DNA from: CAZCWX01 sp964502465
Lineage (GTDB): Bacteria > Desulfobacterota > Binatia > Bin18
Assembly (NCBI GenBank): GCA_964502465.1
Contig: CAZCWX010000514.1
Span: forward strand, 1-11,760
DNA length: 11,760 nt
Direction: 5' to 3'
Shown here: piece after piece, positions 1 to 5,938 of the stretch
Layout of the letters: each line of letters opens with the position of its first letter
Position numbering within the stretch: position 1 is the first letter of the stretch
Made by a program: the position numbers and the translations under genes
Notes under the pieces: generated by a model
What the model was told of the DNA's origin: nothing
Databases searched by the model: none
What the model saw: only the letters and a program-made list of their open reading frames with translations

Positions 1-2
1 CA

Positions 3-377
3 TTTTGGTATCTTGCCTGGGCAATGGGACTGCCAGCTCAGGCAGCATGGCTTGCACCCGCAACGCTGATCACTGTCGGGGGCTATGTGATTGGGCGCTT
101 ACTTGAAGGAATCTTCCTGTTGATCTTCAAGATGGAGATCCATAGTTGGCGACCGATCGATTCTGCCTTTCGGACGATCACTGCTCGGCGGAATCCGAAT
201 TTGCTTCTTCTCACTGCTGGGACCCTGGCAGGCCGACCCGACATTGGTTTGATCCTGGTCGCACTCTGGACAGCCTGTTCCATTGGCTTTCACTCCGTTC
301 GATTGATGCAGGCGCTCGCCCAGCGCTGGCGGGGGCTCCCGGTAAAAACCTGGCAAGAATCAGGGACTTTCGCATGA
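3..377 (+). CDS. CDP-alcohol phosphatidyltransferase-like membrane protein, C-terminal part
   Basis: The frame is open from the window edge (codons begin at position 3, reading FWYLAWAMGLPAQ) and stops at TGA 375-377, so the true start lies upstream; the ATG at 24 is probably internal. About 124 residues are visible. They include hydrophobic segments (a stretch around LITVGGYVIGRLLEGIFLLIF, and LILVALWTACSIGF) separated by a basic loop with a WRPIDSAFR...RRNPNLLLL pattern that I associate with the C-terminal half of CDP-alcohol phosphatidyltransferase-type proteins. The catalytic DGxxAR...GxxxDxxxD motif would be N-terminal and is outside the window, so the family call rests on the tail and on context. 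If right, it transfers a phospho-alcohol headgroup from or to a CDP-activated lipid in the inner membrane. Its stop overlaps the start of the next gene (ATGA), which implies translational coupling. A different polytopic membrane protein remains possible. Confidence 0.55.
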   Translation, partial: FWYLAWAMGLPAQAAWLAPATLITVGGYVIGRLLEGIFLLIFKMEIHSWRPIDSAFRTITARRNPNLLLLTAGTLAGRPDIGLILVALWTACSIGFHSVRLMQALAQRWRGLPVKTWQESGTFA

Positions 378-1459
378 GCGGCCCTGCCTTTCCACGGTGT
401 ATCCGCCGTTGTGGACAGGGGGTTATTGGAGCGCTCTTGGGATTGCTGCTGCTTTCAACGTCCAGCCGAGCAGAAGTGTTGCGTGGGAACCCGGCTGCAC
501 GGCTACTGCCAGGTGAATTTGCCTCCGAACATTGGGAGTTAACCGCTCGTTTTGATTCCGGCCATCTCCTCTTTGCCGAATTCATTATCACCAACGTTGG
601 TTTTGGTGACCGCAACGCTGCGGCGACTGGCTATGTCGTGGATCCGAACGAGAAGCTCCATCGTTTTCGTAACGGACGCCGTGAGGGGAGATGGACGCTC
701 TCGCCCGATCGGTTACGCATGCAGATCGGATCGAGTACGCTTGACTTCAGTAGTATCCCGTATCGACTCCAGGTGGACAAACGAAGCCTCCATATCGACC
801 TGCGCTTTCGCCCAGAAAAAGGGGCGACTTGGACAGGAGAACCTGCCCCTACTGGCTATGCGCTCGATCTCCTTGACGCTGCGGCTCCCATCGAAGGTTC
901 AATCTGGGTACAGGGAATGGAGCACCCGATCACTGTTGCCGGTGTTGTGGCAGTGACCCACAGTTGGATGAATGAACTAGGTTCCAGTTTAGTGTTGCGG
1001 CGTATCGAGTTTTTCTCTCTGCAAGAAGACTGCCCTTTGTATTCTGTTGAGGTGATCGCGCCAGACAAGACTCACACGCAGTGGCTGGTGGTGAGGCAAA
1101 AGGGAACGTTGGGACGTGAGTCTCAGGGGGTGATATTCTCGCTGGATGGGGGAATAGAGGAAACGTCTACCCGTGACTATCCAATTCCGCGGTCGCTTCG
1201 CTTTCATAATGCAGAACTTGAGGGGCAGGTGCAGTTCAGTCGCCTCGTGCTGCACTATGATCCGTTGAGTGACCTGCCTCAGCCTTTCCGCTTCTTTGTG
1301 TCGCTTCTCCTGAATTTGCGACCGCATCGTGTGTGGGCGCTCGCTCCTTTCACGGTTGCTTTCCGCCCTGAAGAAGCAGCGTTGGCACAGTGCTCCCAGT
1401 CCATCCAAGGCACGGGGGTAACTGCGGTGACCTTTCTCAACCCCATGCCAGCTACCTAG
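374..1459 (+). CDS. Secreted lipocalin-like protein of the Svf1/CrtC/AttH type
   Basis: I place the start at ATG 374, which overlaps the preceding TGA in an ATGA junction; the frame stays open further upstream to 146, but that part only overlaps the other gene. The 361-residue product begins with a clear signal peptide: basic n-region R8-R12, hydrophobic core V17-L27, and likely cleavage after SRA at residue 33. No lipobox is seen. The mature part is rich in beta-strand patterns. The N-terminal half has EHWELTARFDSGHLLFAEF followed by IITNVG (about 51-76), resembling the first lipocalin lobe of Svf1-type proteins. The second half has GSIWVQG from residue 175 and a THSW motif at 195-198, reminiscent of the GxxxxxG...H-W signature of CrtC/AttH proteins. 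Yeast Svf1 is known to carry ceramide; placement beside lipid kinase and ceramide genes suggests a periplasmic lipid carrier, which is an inference. An enzyme of the CrtC hydratase type is the alternative. Confidence 0.6.
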   Translation: MSGPAFPRCIRRCGQGVIGALLGLLLLSTSSRAEVLRGNPAARLLPGEFASEHWELTARFDSGHLLFAEFIITNVGFGDRNAAATGYVVDPNEKLHRFRNGRREGRWTLSPDRLRMQIGSSTLDFSSIPYRLQVDKRSLHIDLRFRPEKGATWTGEPAPTGYALDLLDAAAPIEGSIWVQGMEHPITVAGVVAVTHSWMNELGSSLVLRRIEFFSLQEDCPLYSVEVIAPDKTHTQWLVVRQKGTLGRESQGVIFSLDGGIEETSTRDYPIPRSLRFHNAELEGQVQFSRLVLHYDPLSDLPQPFRFFVSLLLNLRPHRVWALAPFTVAFRPEEAALAQCSQSIQGTGVTAVTFLNPMPAT

Positions 1460-1491
1460 GGTGCGGTTGTCCTGCAGTTCGTGAGTCTATA

Positions 1492-2448
1492 GTGCGAATC
1501 GCCGTACTAAACAACCTACGTGCGAGTCAGAGCGATGCCAAGGTCTCTCGTATGCTCTCGTTCCTGAAAGAACACCCCGCTATCCCCCACGTAGAGACGG
1601 AGAATAATGAGCATGTCCGAGATGCCCTGACGATTTTGCAACGCCAGGGCATAGATGTGCTGGCTGTCAACGGAGGGGACGGCACCCTGCAGCGGGTGCT
1701 CACCGAGATTCTCGGAAATCTCACAGATGCTCCTCTTCCACTCATCGCGCCGTTACGCGGAGGACGCACGAACATGAGCGCCCTCGATATTGGCAGTCAC
1801 CGGACTCCGGTTGTCGCGTTGTCTGTGCTGCTTGAAGCTGTGCAGAATGGCACGATAGCGCAGAGCATCGTCGAGCGTCCGGTGCTGCGGGTTGACCTCG
1901 GTGCTCATTGTCCCGTCCAGTATGGGATGTTCTTCGGTATTGGTGTTATGCATCGGACTATCGAACTGAAACATCGCATTCTTCCTCAACGACACTTCCA
2001 GGGATTGCTTGGCTCAGGTGCATTTGTCGGCACTTTGCTCACACGGGCGATTTTTGGTTCGATGAGAGGCCTTCTGACCCCGGACAAGGTTGAAGTCTGT
2101 CTCACCGATCAACAGGTATGGGCAGATAAGTTTCTGCTCGTCATGGCCACGACCCTTGACCGTCTTTTTTTGCGGATGCAGCCCTTCTGGGGGAAAGAGG
2201 CTGCTCCGATCCGACTTACCGCCATCGCGGCCGGTGCTCGTCGTAGCCTCTTTGGGGCTCTCAAGGTCTTATGTGGGCATCCTCCTGCCGCCAATTTACA
2301 GAAAACTGGTTATACGAGCCGAAATGTCCACCGGTTTACGCTCCGTCTCGGTTGCGGCGTGATTATAGATGGTGAGCTATTTCCTCCACAACCAGATCGG
2401 CTTGTGTCGATTGCGGCAGATCATCGCATCCGCTTCGTGCACAGTTGA
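1492..2448 (+). CDS. Diacylglycerol kinase family lipid kinase
   Basis: The product is 318 residues from GTG 1492, chosen because it yields the expected beta-strand start VRIAVLNNLRA. An in-frame ATG at 1390 would overlap the previous gene by 70 bases. A weak GTGAG lies 6 nt upstream. The DAGK catalytic signature VNGGDGTLQRVL sits at residues 59-70, and a C-terminal IIDGELFPP segment matches the conserved late DGE element of the family. Members phosphorylate diacylglycerol, long-chain bases or ceramide using ATP at the inner leaflet. The fold does not reveal which. It lies 32 nt after the lipocalin gene and 93 nt before the Tam41-like gene, on the same strand. The natural reading is that its phospholipid product feeds the cytidylyltransferase. 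Ceramide genes a few kilobases away make ceramide or a sphingoid base a serious alternative substrate to diacylglycerol. Confidence 0.8.
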   Translation: MRIAVLNNLRASQSDAKVSRMLSFLKEHPAIPHVETENNEHVRDALTILQRQGIDVLAVNGGDGTLQRVLTEILGNLTDAPLPLIAPLRGGRTNMSALDIGSHRTPVVALSVLLEAVQNGTIAQSIVERPVLRVDLGAHCPVQYGMFFGIGVMHRTIELKHRILPQRHFQGLLGSGAFVGTLLTRAIFGSMRGLLTPDKVEVCLTDQQVWADKFLLVMATTLDRLFLRMQPFWGKEAAPIRLTAIAAGARRSLFGALKVLCGHPPAANLQKTGYTSRNVHRFTLRLGCGVIIDGELFPPQPDRLVSIAADHRIRFVHS

Positions 2449-2468
2449 CAGATCGATAAGGGCGTGCC

Positions 2469-2493
2469 GTACCCTTACTAGAAGTAGGGGTGC
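2469..2493 (+). other. Intergenic stem-loop between lipid kinase and Tam41-like gene
   Basis: ACCCTTACT (2471-2479) pairs with AGTAGGGGT (2483-2491) over nine positions, one of them a G-U wobble. The stem can be extended outward by a wobble and a G-C pair to 2469-2493. The loop is 3-5 nt. No T-run follows, so it is not a standard intrinsic terminator; it may attenuate readthrough or protect a processed 3' end. Most of the 93-nt gap is taken up by this hairpin and the ribosome binding site of the next gene. Confidence 0.35.
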
Positions 2494-2532
2494 AGTTGCA
2501 AGAATACCATCTATCAACCAACAAGAGGAAAA

Positions 2533-2536
2533 GAGG
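2533..2536 (+). promoter_or_regulatory. Ribosome binding site that fixes the GTG start of the Tam41-like gene
   Basis: GAGG at 2533-2536 lies 5 nt before GTG 2542. The next in-frame start, ATG 2554, would be 17 nt away, too far for normal spacing, so GTG 2542 is preferred. Confidence 0.5.
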
Positions 2537-2541
2537 CTCCT

Positions 2542-3525
2542 GTGACCAGATCAATGAACGACACACACACGCCGTTAGCTCGCATCATTGAGGAAGAGCT
2601 TGCCCAGCCCGTGCCTGCTGAGGCGCTCACGCTTGCCACCACAATTCGCCAACGCCACGGCGCCGCAGTGACCGCGATCCTGTTTTACGGTTCGTGCTTG
2701 CGAACCAGGAACGTTGAGGATGGCGTGCTGGACTTCTATGTGCTCGTGGATTCATACCGCGCTGCCTATTCCTCGCTGGCGCTGAGGTGGCTGAACGCGC
2801 TGTTGCCTCCGAATGTGTTTTACCTAGAGGGACGAGGCGGGCAAAAAACGATACGGGCAAAATATGCAGTCATAGCCAATGATGATTTTGCGCGGGCTGC
2901 GACTCTGCGAAGCATACCTGCGATCATCTGGGCTCGGTTCTGCCAGCCGGTGCGGCTGGTGTACCTGCGTGATGAGCAAAGCCGCCCTGTTCTCGTCCAC
3001 TCCCTGGTTGAATCGGCCATGACCATGGTTACGCGCGCGCTCGCCCTCCTGCCCGTGTCTGGCGACGTGGTGCGCTTCCAACCAGAAGCCCTCTGGCAGC
3101 AGGGATTTGTGGAGACGTACAAAACTGAGTTTCGTGCCGAAAGACTCGAGACCATTCAGCAATTGTATCGAGCTGCTCCTGACCGCTATGACCGTGTCGC
3201 GCTCGAGGCGTTGCGTGCACTTGAGCGACGGGGGCTATTACATGTCGATTCTGAAGATTTCCCTCTGTGTGTCTCCATCGCAGTGAGACAACATCGGCTT
3301 TTGCGGCGGAGTTGGAGGATGCGGCGTTCCCTCGCAAAGGCACTGTATGCAGTACGCCTGCTCAAGTCAGCAATAACGTATACGGATTGGTTCCCCTACG
3401 TGCTGTGGAAACTCGAACGACACACCAGGGTTCATATCGAGCCGAGCAAACAACAACGAAAACATCCTTTCCTGCTAGGAGGTCCTTTGATCCTCAAGCT
3501 CCTGCTGAAAGGTAATTTTCGCTGA
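2542..3525 (+). CDS. Tam41-like CTP:phosphatidate cytidylyltransferase (nucleotidyltransferase fold)
   Basis: The product is 327 residues and looks soluble or peripheral, without a signal peptide. Residues 47-52 (LFYGSC) give the GS signature of the nucleotidyltransferase fold. It is followed by LDFYVLVD (63-70), with D64 and D70 as candidate metal ligands. The spacing and downstream landmarks follow the mitochondrial Tam41/Mmp37 family: PPNVFYLEG (89-97), RAKYAVI (105-111), a CQPVRLV segment and an ALLP segment. The C-terminal WKLERH and KHPFLL patterns are ones I associate with bacterial relatives. Tam41 makes CDP-diacylglycerol from phosphatidic acid and CTP; it is unrelated to the multi-spanning CdsA. 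The gene follows a lipid kinase and a probable CDP-alcohol transferase, which makes a kinase-to-CDP-lipid-to-headgroup route plausible. Whether the substrate is phosphatidate or ceramide-1-phosphate cannot be told. It ends 2 nt from the convergent desaturase stop. Confidence 0.65.
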   Translation: MTRSMNDTHTPLARIIEEELAQPVPAEALTLATTIRQRHGAAVTAILFYGSCLRTRNVEDGVLDFYVLVDSYRAAYSSLALRWLNALLPPNVFYLEGRGGQKTIRAKYAVIANDDFARAATLRSIPAIIWARFCQPVRLVYLRDEQSRPVLVHSLVESAMTMVTRALALLPVSGDVVRFQPEALWQQGFVETYKTEFRAERLETIQQLYRAAPDRYDRVALEALRALERRGLLHVDSEDFPLCVSIAVRQHRLLRRSWRMRRSLAKALYAVRLLKSAITYTDWFPYVLWKLERHTRVHIEPSKQQRKHPFLLGGPLILKLLLKGNFR

Positions 3526-3527
3526 AC

Positions 3528-4616
3528 TCACTGAGGAATGCGGCTAGGGAGGGGCACTGGTGCCTCTACAGGCTGCTGGTGGAAAAAAGTACGGATTGTG
3601 GAAAGGATGCCCCGTTGCTGGGTACGTCGGTATGGAGCATCTAAGGGTAACTCCGTAAGCAACCGCTGGTGGAGGGGTCCGAGGCTGTGATAGGGAACCG
3701 TGGGCAGAGCATGGTGCAGCGCGTGATAACGGAGACCAACAGGTGCTGCAAGAACAGTAAGCAGCCCGCTACTCAACGTGATCGAGTCAAGCAGTTGTCC
3801 TGTCGAGTCGAGCGGCGTGCCATCAGTATTATTATACCGGTGGGCTGCGAGTGTCCGTACCTGATTGACCAACACCACCCCAGTGGCAACGAGGTACCAT
3901 TGCCAGATCCAGTGGAGAGCGATGGCTTCTGCAAGCACTCCGCCAACTATAGCCCAGAACACGACCGCTGCAGCGACCTCTTGGAGCAGCCAACGAATGG
4001 CATGTCGTTCGCGTGGAGGAAGGCGGCGGTAGCTGGTGTTAATGACGAGCGACGAGCCACGTTCGATCATGAAGCGGCGCAGTGACGGGATGAGGAAAGA
4101 AAGTGGACCGCATACGCCCCAACGTAATGCAAGCAGTACCGGCACCATTGGCGCGATTCCGACAAATCTTGCAACCCATAGCCCATGCCATCGTACAATG
4201 GGGATATATTCTGGGTCATTGGGGGTCCCGAATGTGGTTTGTCGGTGATGGTCGTTATGGCAGCCCACATACATCAAGCTGGGCAGCAGGAAGGGGAGGC
4301 CAACACACAGATTCCACGCCAGTTCGAATCCAGGTAGGGTTCCACGCTTCAGGTGCGCAAGTTCATGGATAAAAATCACCGCTCGAAGCAGAGCGACTAT
4401 GGCGATAATCGTTCCCCCCATATAGAGGAGGGACAGGGGAGAAGCCTGTACACTAAAGACAAAGGCAGCCCATCCGAGGCTTATCGCTATAAGAAAATCG
4501 CTCCAATAGATCCAGGGCCGCGGTTGGAAAGCATCAGCGAACCGGTGACGGAATGCTGGATCGATGACTGGGTGCAATATCCGCTGTGTTGGTTGTTCTG
4601 CAAAGAGGTTCGACAT
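3528..4616 (-). CDS. Membrane fatty acid desaturase/hydroxylase with three histidine boxes
   Basis: The product is 362 residues from ATG at 4616, which has GGAAG 8 nt upstream. A GTG start five codons earlier (4631) is possible but lies too close to its purine tract. The three metal-binding boxes of integral membrane desaturases are present: H84-ELA-H88, H120-ND-HH124 and H298-AL-HH302. There are several long hydrophobic stretches, at about 40-80, 105-118, 145-178, 212-250 and 283-295. These enzymes use a di-iron centre, O2 and an electron donor to desaturate or hydroxylate acyl chains in the membrane. Its position between the phospholipid block and the ceramide block suggests it acts on a sphingoid base, an N-acyl chain or a phospholipid acyl chain; the sequence does not settle this. 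It is divergent from the ceramide genes across a shared regulatory region and may be co-regulated with them. Confidence 0.85.
   Translation of the reverse strand: MSNLFAEQPTQRILHPVIDPAFRHRFADAFQPRPWIYWSDFLIAISLGWAAFVFSVQASPLSLLYMGGTIIAIVALLRAVIFIHELAHLKRGTLPGFELAWNLCVGLPFLLPSLMYVGCHNDHHRQTTFGTPNDPEYIPIVRWHGLWVARFVGIAPMVPVLLALRWGVCGPLSFLIPSLRRFMIERGSSLVINTSYRRLPPRERHAIRWLLQEVAAAVVFWAIVGGVLAEAIALHWIWQWYLVATGVVLVNQVRTLAAHRYNNTDGTPLDSTGQLLDSITLSSGLLTVLAAPVGLRYHALHHALPTVPYHSLGPLHQRLLTELPLDAPYRRTQQRGILSTIRTFFHQQPVEAPVPLPSRIPQ
3550..3567 (+). terminator. Compact hairpin 25 nt past the Tam41-like stop, inside the desaturase 3' end
   Basis: GGCAC (3553-3557) and GTGCC (3560-3564) form a perfect short inverted repeat. 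It extends outward through a G-U pair to A3550/T3567, about eight pairs in all. It lies just past the stop of the plus-strand lipid block, where no intergenic space exists. No U-tract follows, so it is a weak terminator candidate for the plus strand and a coding-region hairpin on the minus strand. Confidence 0.25.
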
Positions 4617-4631
4617 CAGGCTGGCTTCCAC

Positions 4632-4837
4632 CTTCCCCTATAACAACCTTCCCATCCTTCGCCCAATTGAGCATAACAGAAAGATAAATAAATCTAACAA
4701 GAATTCGCTACAACAGCTACTAGAGGCAAAATATTGACAGTTCTGTCCTCTATGCCCCTTGGTAAAAGTCGAGAAGTCTGTTATCTAGCGACTTTATCGT
4801 GGTTGCGGTTGTTTGTGTACGTGTCTCATGCCATCTT
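4632..4837. promoter_or_regulatory. Divergent intergenic control region between desaturase and ceramide genes
   Basis: This AT-richer gap separates the divergent desaturase and CerR-like genes. It contains a perfect TTGACA (4734-4739), but no convincing -10 hexamer at 16-19 nt, so a sigma70 promoter is only suggested. Two inverted repeats lie here. GACAG-TT-CTGTC (4736-4747) overlaps the TTGACA. AAAGTCG (4765-4771) and CGACTTT (4789-4795) are 17 nt apart. Both look like possible operators. No tRNA, riboswitch or other gene is recognised. Confidence 0.4.
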
Positions 4838-4843
4838 GAGAGG
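4838..4843 (+). promoter_or_regulatory. Ribosome binding site selecting GTG 4850
   Basis: GAGAGG at 4838-4843 is 6 nt before GTG 4850. The upstream in-frame GTG at 4799 has no comparable site and would add 17 residues ahead of the Rossmann strand, which is atypical for this family. Confidence 0.6.
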
Positions 4844-4849
4844 GTTGGG

Positions 4850-5842
4850 GTGGAACCTGGAAGCTGGGTCTTGATCACTGGGGGGACCGGCTTTATTGGC
4901 TCGCACTTGCTCGACACGCTAGGTGCTCAAAACGTGCACGTACGGGTGTTTGTGCGGCACACGAGTGATACCGCTCGTCTTGCCGCTGTGGGTGCCGAGT
5001 GGGTAGGAGAAGGATTGCACGATTTCCATGGACTTACACGCGCAATGCAAGGGGTTAATACGGTCTTTCATTTAGCTGCGGCAACGCGAGCACGGACTGA
5101 GGCTGAGTATCATCATGTCAATGCTGACGGGACCCGTGCTCTGATTGACGCGATGCTTGCCGCGCGACCTCGACCTCGCCGTCTTGTCTATTTGAGTTCT
5201 CTAGCCGTTGCTGGTCCTTCCCGAGACGGCCTGCCAATCGGACCAAACGATGAGCCGCGCCCTATCTCTGCTTACGGTCGGAGTAAACTGGCTGGGGAAC
5301 TTATATGTTTAGCCGCCTCTGGGGAGTTTGAGGTGGTGGCATTACGAGCGCCAGCCGTCTATGGACCTCGGGATCGAGATTTGTATCGCTATTTCCAACT
5401 GGCAACGTGGGGCGTGCTTCCTGTTCCTGCACGGGCTGATCGCTTCATGCAGTTCATTTATGTGGACGATCTGGCCGCAGCACTCGTCTGCGCGGCAACA
5501 CTGCCCAATGCTCGTGGCGTCTATCATGTGGCGGAAAATTGCGCCTACACCTGGAGTGAGATTGTTCCGTTGGTCGCCAAAGCGATAGGCCGACCCGTCC
5601 GAGAGCTACGAGTTCCAGAGTGGCTGTTTCACGTAGCGGCGACTGTGAGTGAATGGGGGGCAGCCACTGCGAGACGTGCGACGATCTTTAATCGCGAAAA
5701 AGTTCGCGAGATCCTCGCTCCGGGATGGCTGTGCGAGACCGCAACGGCGAAACGAGACTTAGGCTTCGAGGCGCGCATTTCCTTGCCCGAAGGATTAATG
5801 AAAACAGTCGAGTGGTATCGGGAGCACGAGTGGCTGAGGTAA
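4850..5842 (+). CDS. cerR: NAD(P)-dependent epimerase/dehydratase-family reductase, CerR-like (ceramide pathway)
   Basis: The product is 330 residues from GTG 4850, chosen by the GAGAGG site. It is an extended short-chain dehydrogenase. A Rossmann dinucleotide loop TGGTGFIG (10-17) starts right at the N-terminus. It is followed by HLAA (74-77), the strand LVYLSSLAVAG (112-122) with the catalytic Ser around 116-117, and the Y142-GRS-K146 pair. RAPAVYGP and a C-terminal substrate lobe follow. In Caulobacter, CerR belongs to this same epimerase-type family and performs the reduction step of ceramide synthesis, unlike the classical eukaryotic 3-ketosphinganine reductase. The gene lies 96 nt ahead of the serine palmitoyltransferase-like gene on the same strand, which supports the role. 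By sequence alone it could be another sugar or sterol-type dehydrogenase; the pathway assignment comes mainly from the neighbours. Confidence 0.65.
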   Translation: MEPGSWVLITGGTGFIGSHLLDTLGAQNVHVRVFVRHTSDTARLAAVGAEWVGEGLHDFHGLTRAMQGVNTVFHLAAATRARTEAEYHHVNADGTRALIDAMLAARPRPRRLVYLSSLAVAGPSRDGLPIGPNDEPRPISAYGRSKLAGELICLAASGEFEVVALRAPAVYGPRDRDLYRYFQLATWGVLPVPARADRFMQFIYVDDLAAALVCAATLPNARGVYHVAENCAYTWSEIVPLVAKAIGRPVRELRVPEWLFHVAATVSEWGAATARRATIFNREKVREILAPGWLCETATAKRDLGFEARISLPEGLMKTVEWYREHEWLR

Positions 5843-5938
5843 TACCGCCGGTTCGGTGGATACGAGGGGTGGAGCCGCAACCTGCGAATATCCCACCACA
5901 AGAAAATACTGACGGTAGTTAGGAGAGGGGGATACGGG

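Noticed and set aside
146..373. Upstream in-frame extension of the lipocalin gene from ATG 146
   Set aside because: It overlaps the membrane protein gene throughout, and the translation is low-complexity shadow sequence. ATG 374 gives a clean signal peptide and an ATGA junction.
989..1408. 139-codon minus-strand frame opposite the lipocalin gene
   Set aside because: Arg/His-rich shadow translation with no domain; the plus-strand frame has a signal peptide and family motifs.
3669..4085. 138-codon plus-strand frame opposite the desaturase
   Set aside because: Antisense shadow of a gene with three intact histidine boxes.
4734..4767. Full sigma70 promoter built on TTGACA 4734-4739
   Set aside because: No acceptable -10 hexamer at 16-19 nt; only the -35 match is solid, so it is kept as a hint within the regulatory region.
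4799..4849. GTG 4799 as start of the CerR-like gene
   Set aside because: No ribosome binding site and an extra N-terminal tail before the Rossmann strand; GTG 4850 has GAGAGG at ideal spacing.
5856..5896. Imperfect hairpin GTGGATA/TATCCCAC between the CerR-like and spt-like genes
   Set aside because: It needs a bulge and a loop of about 26 nt, so it is not better than expected by chance.
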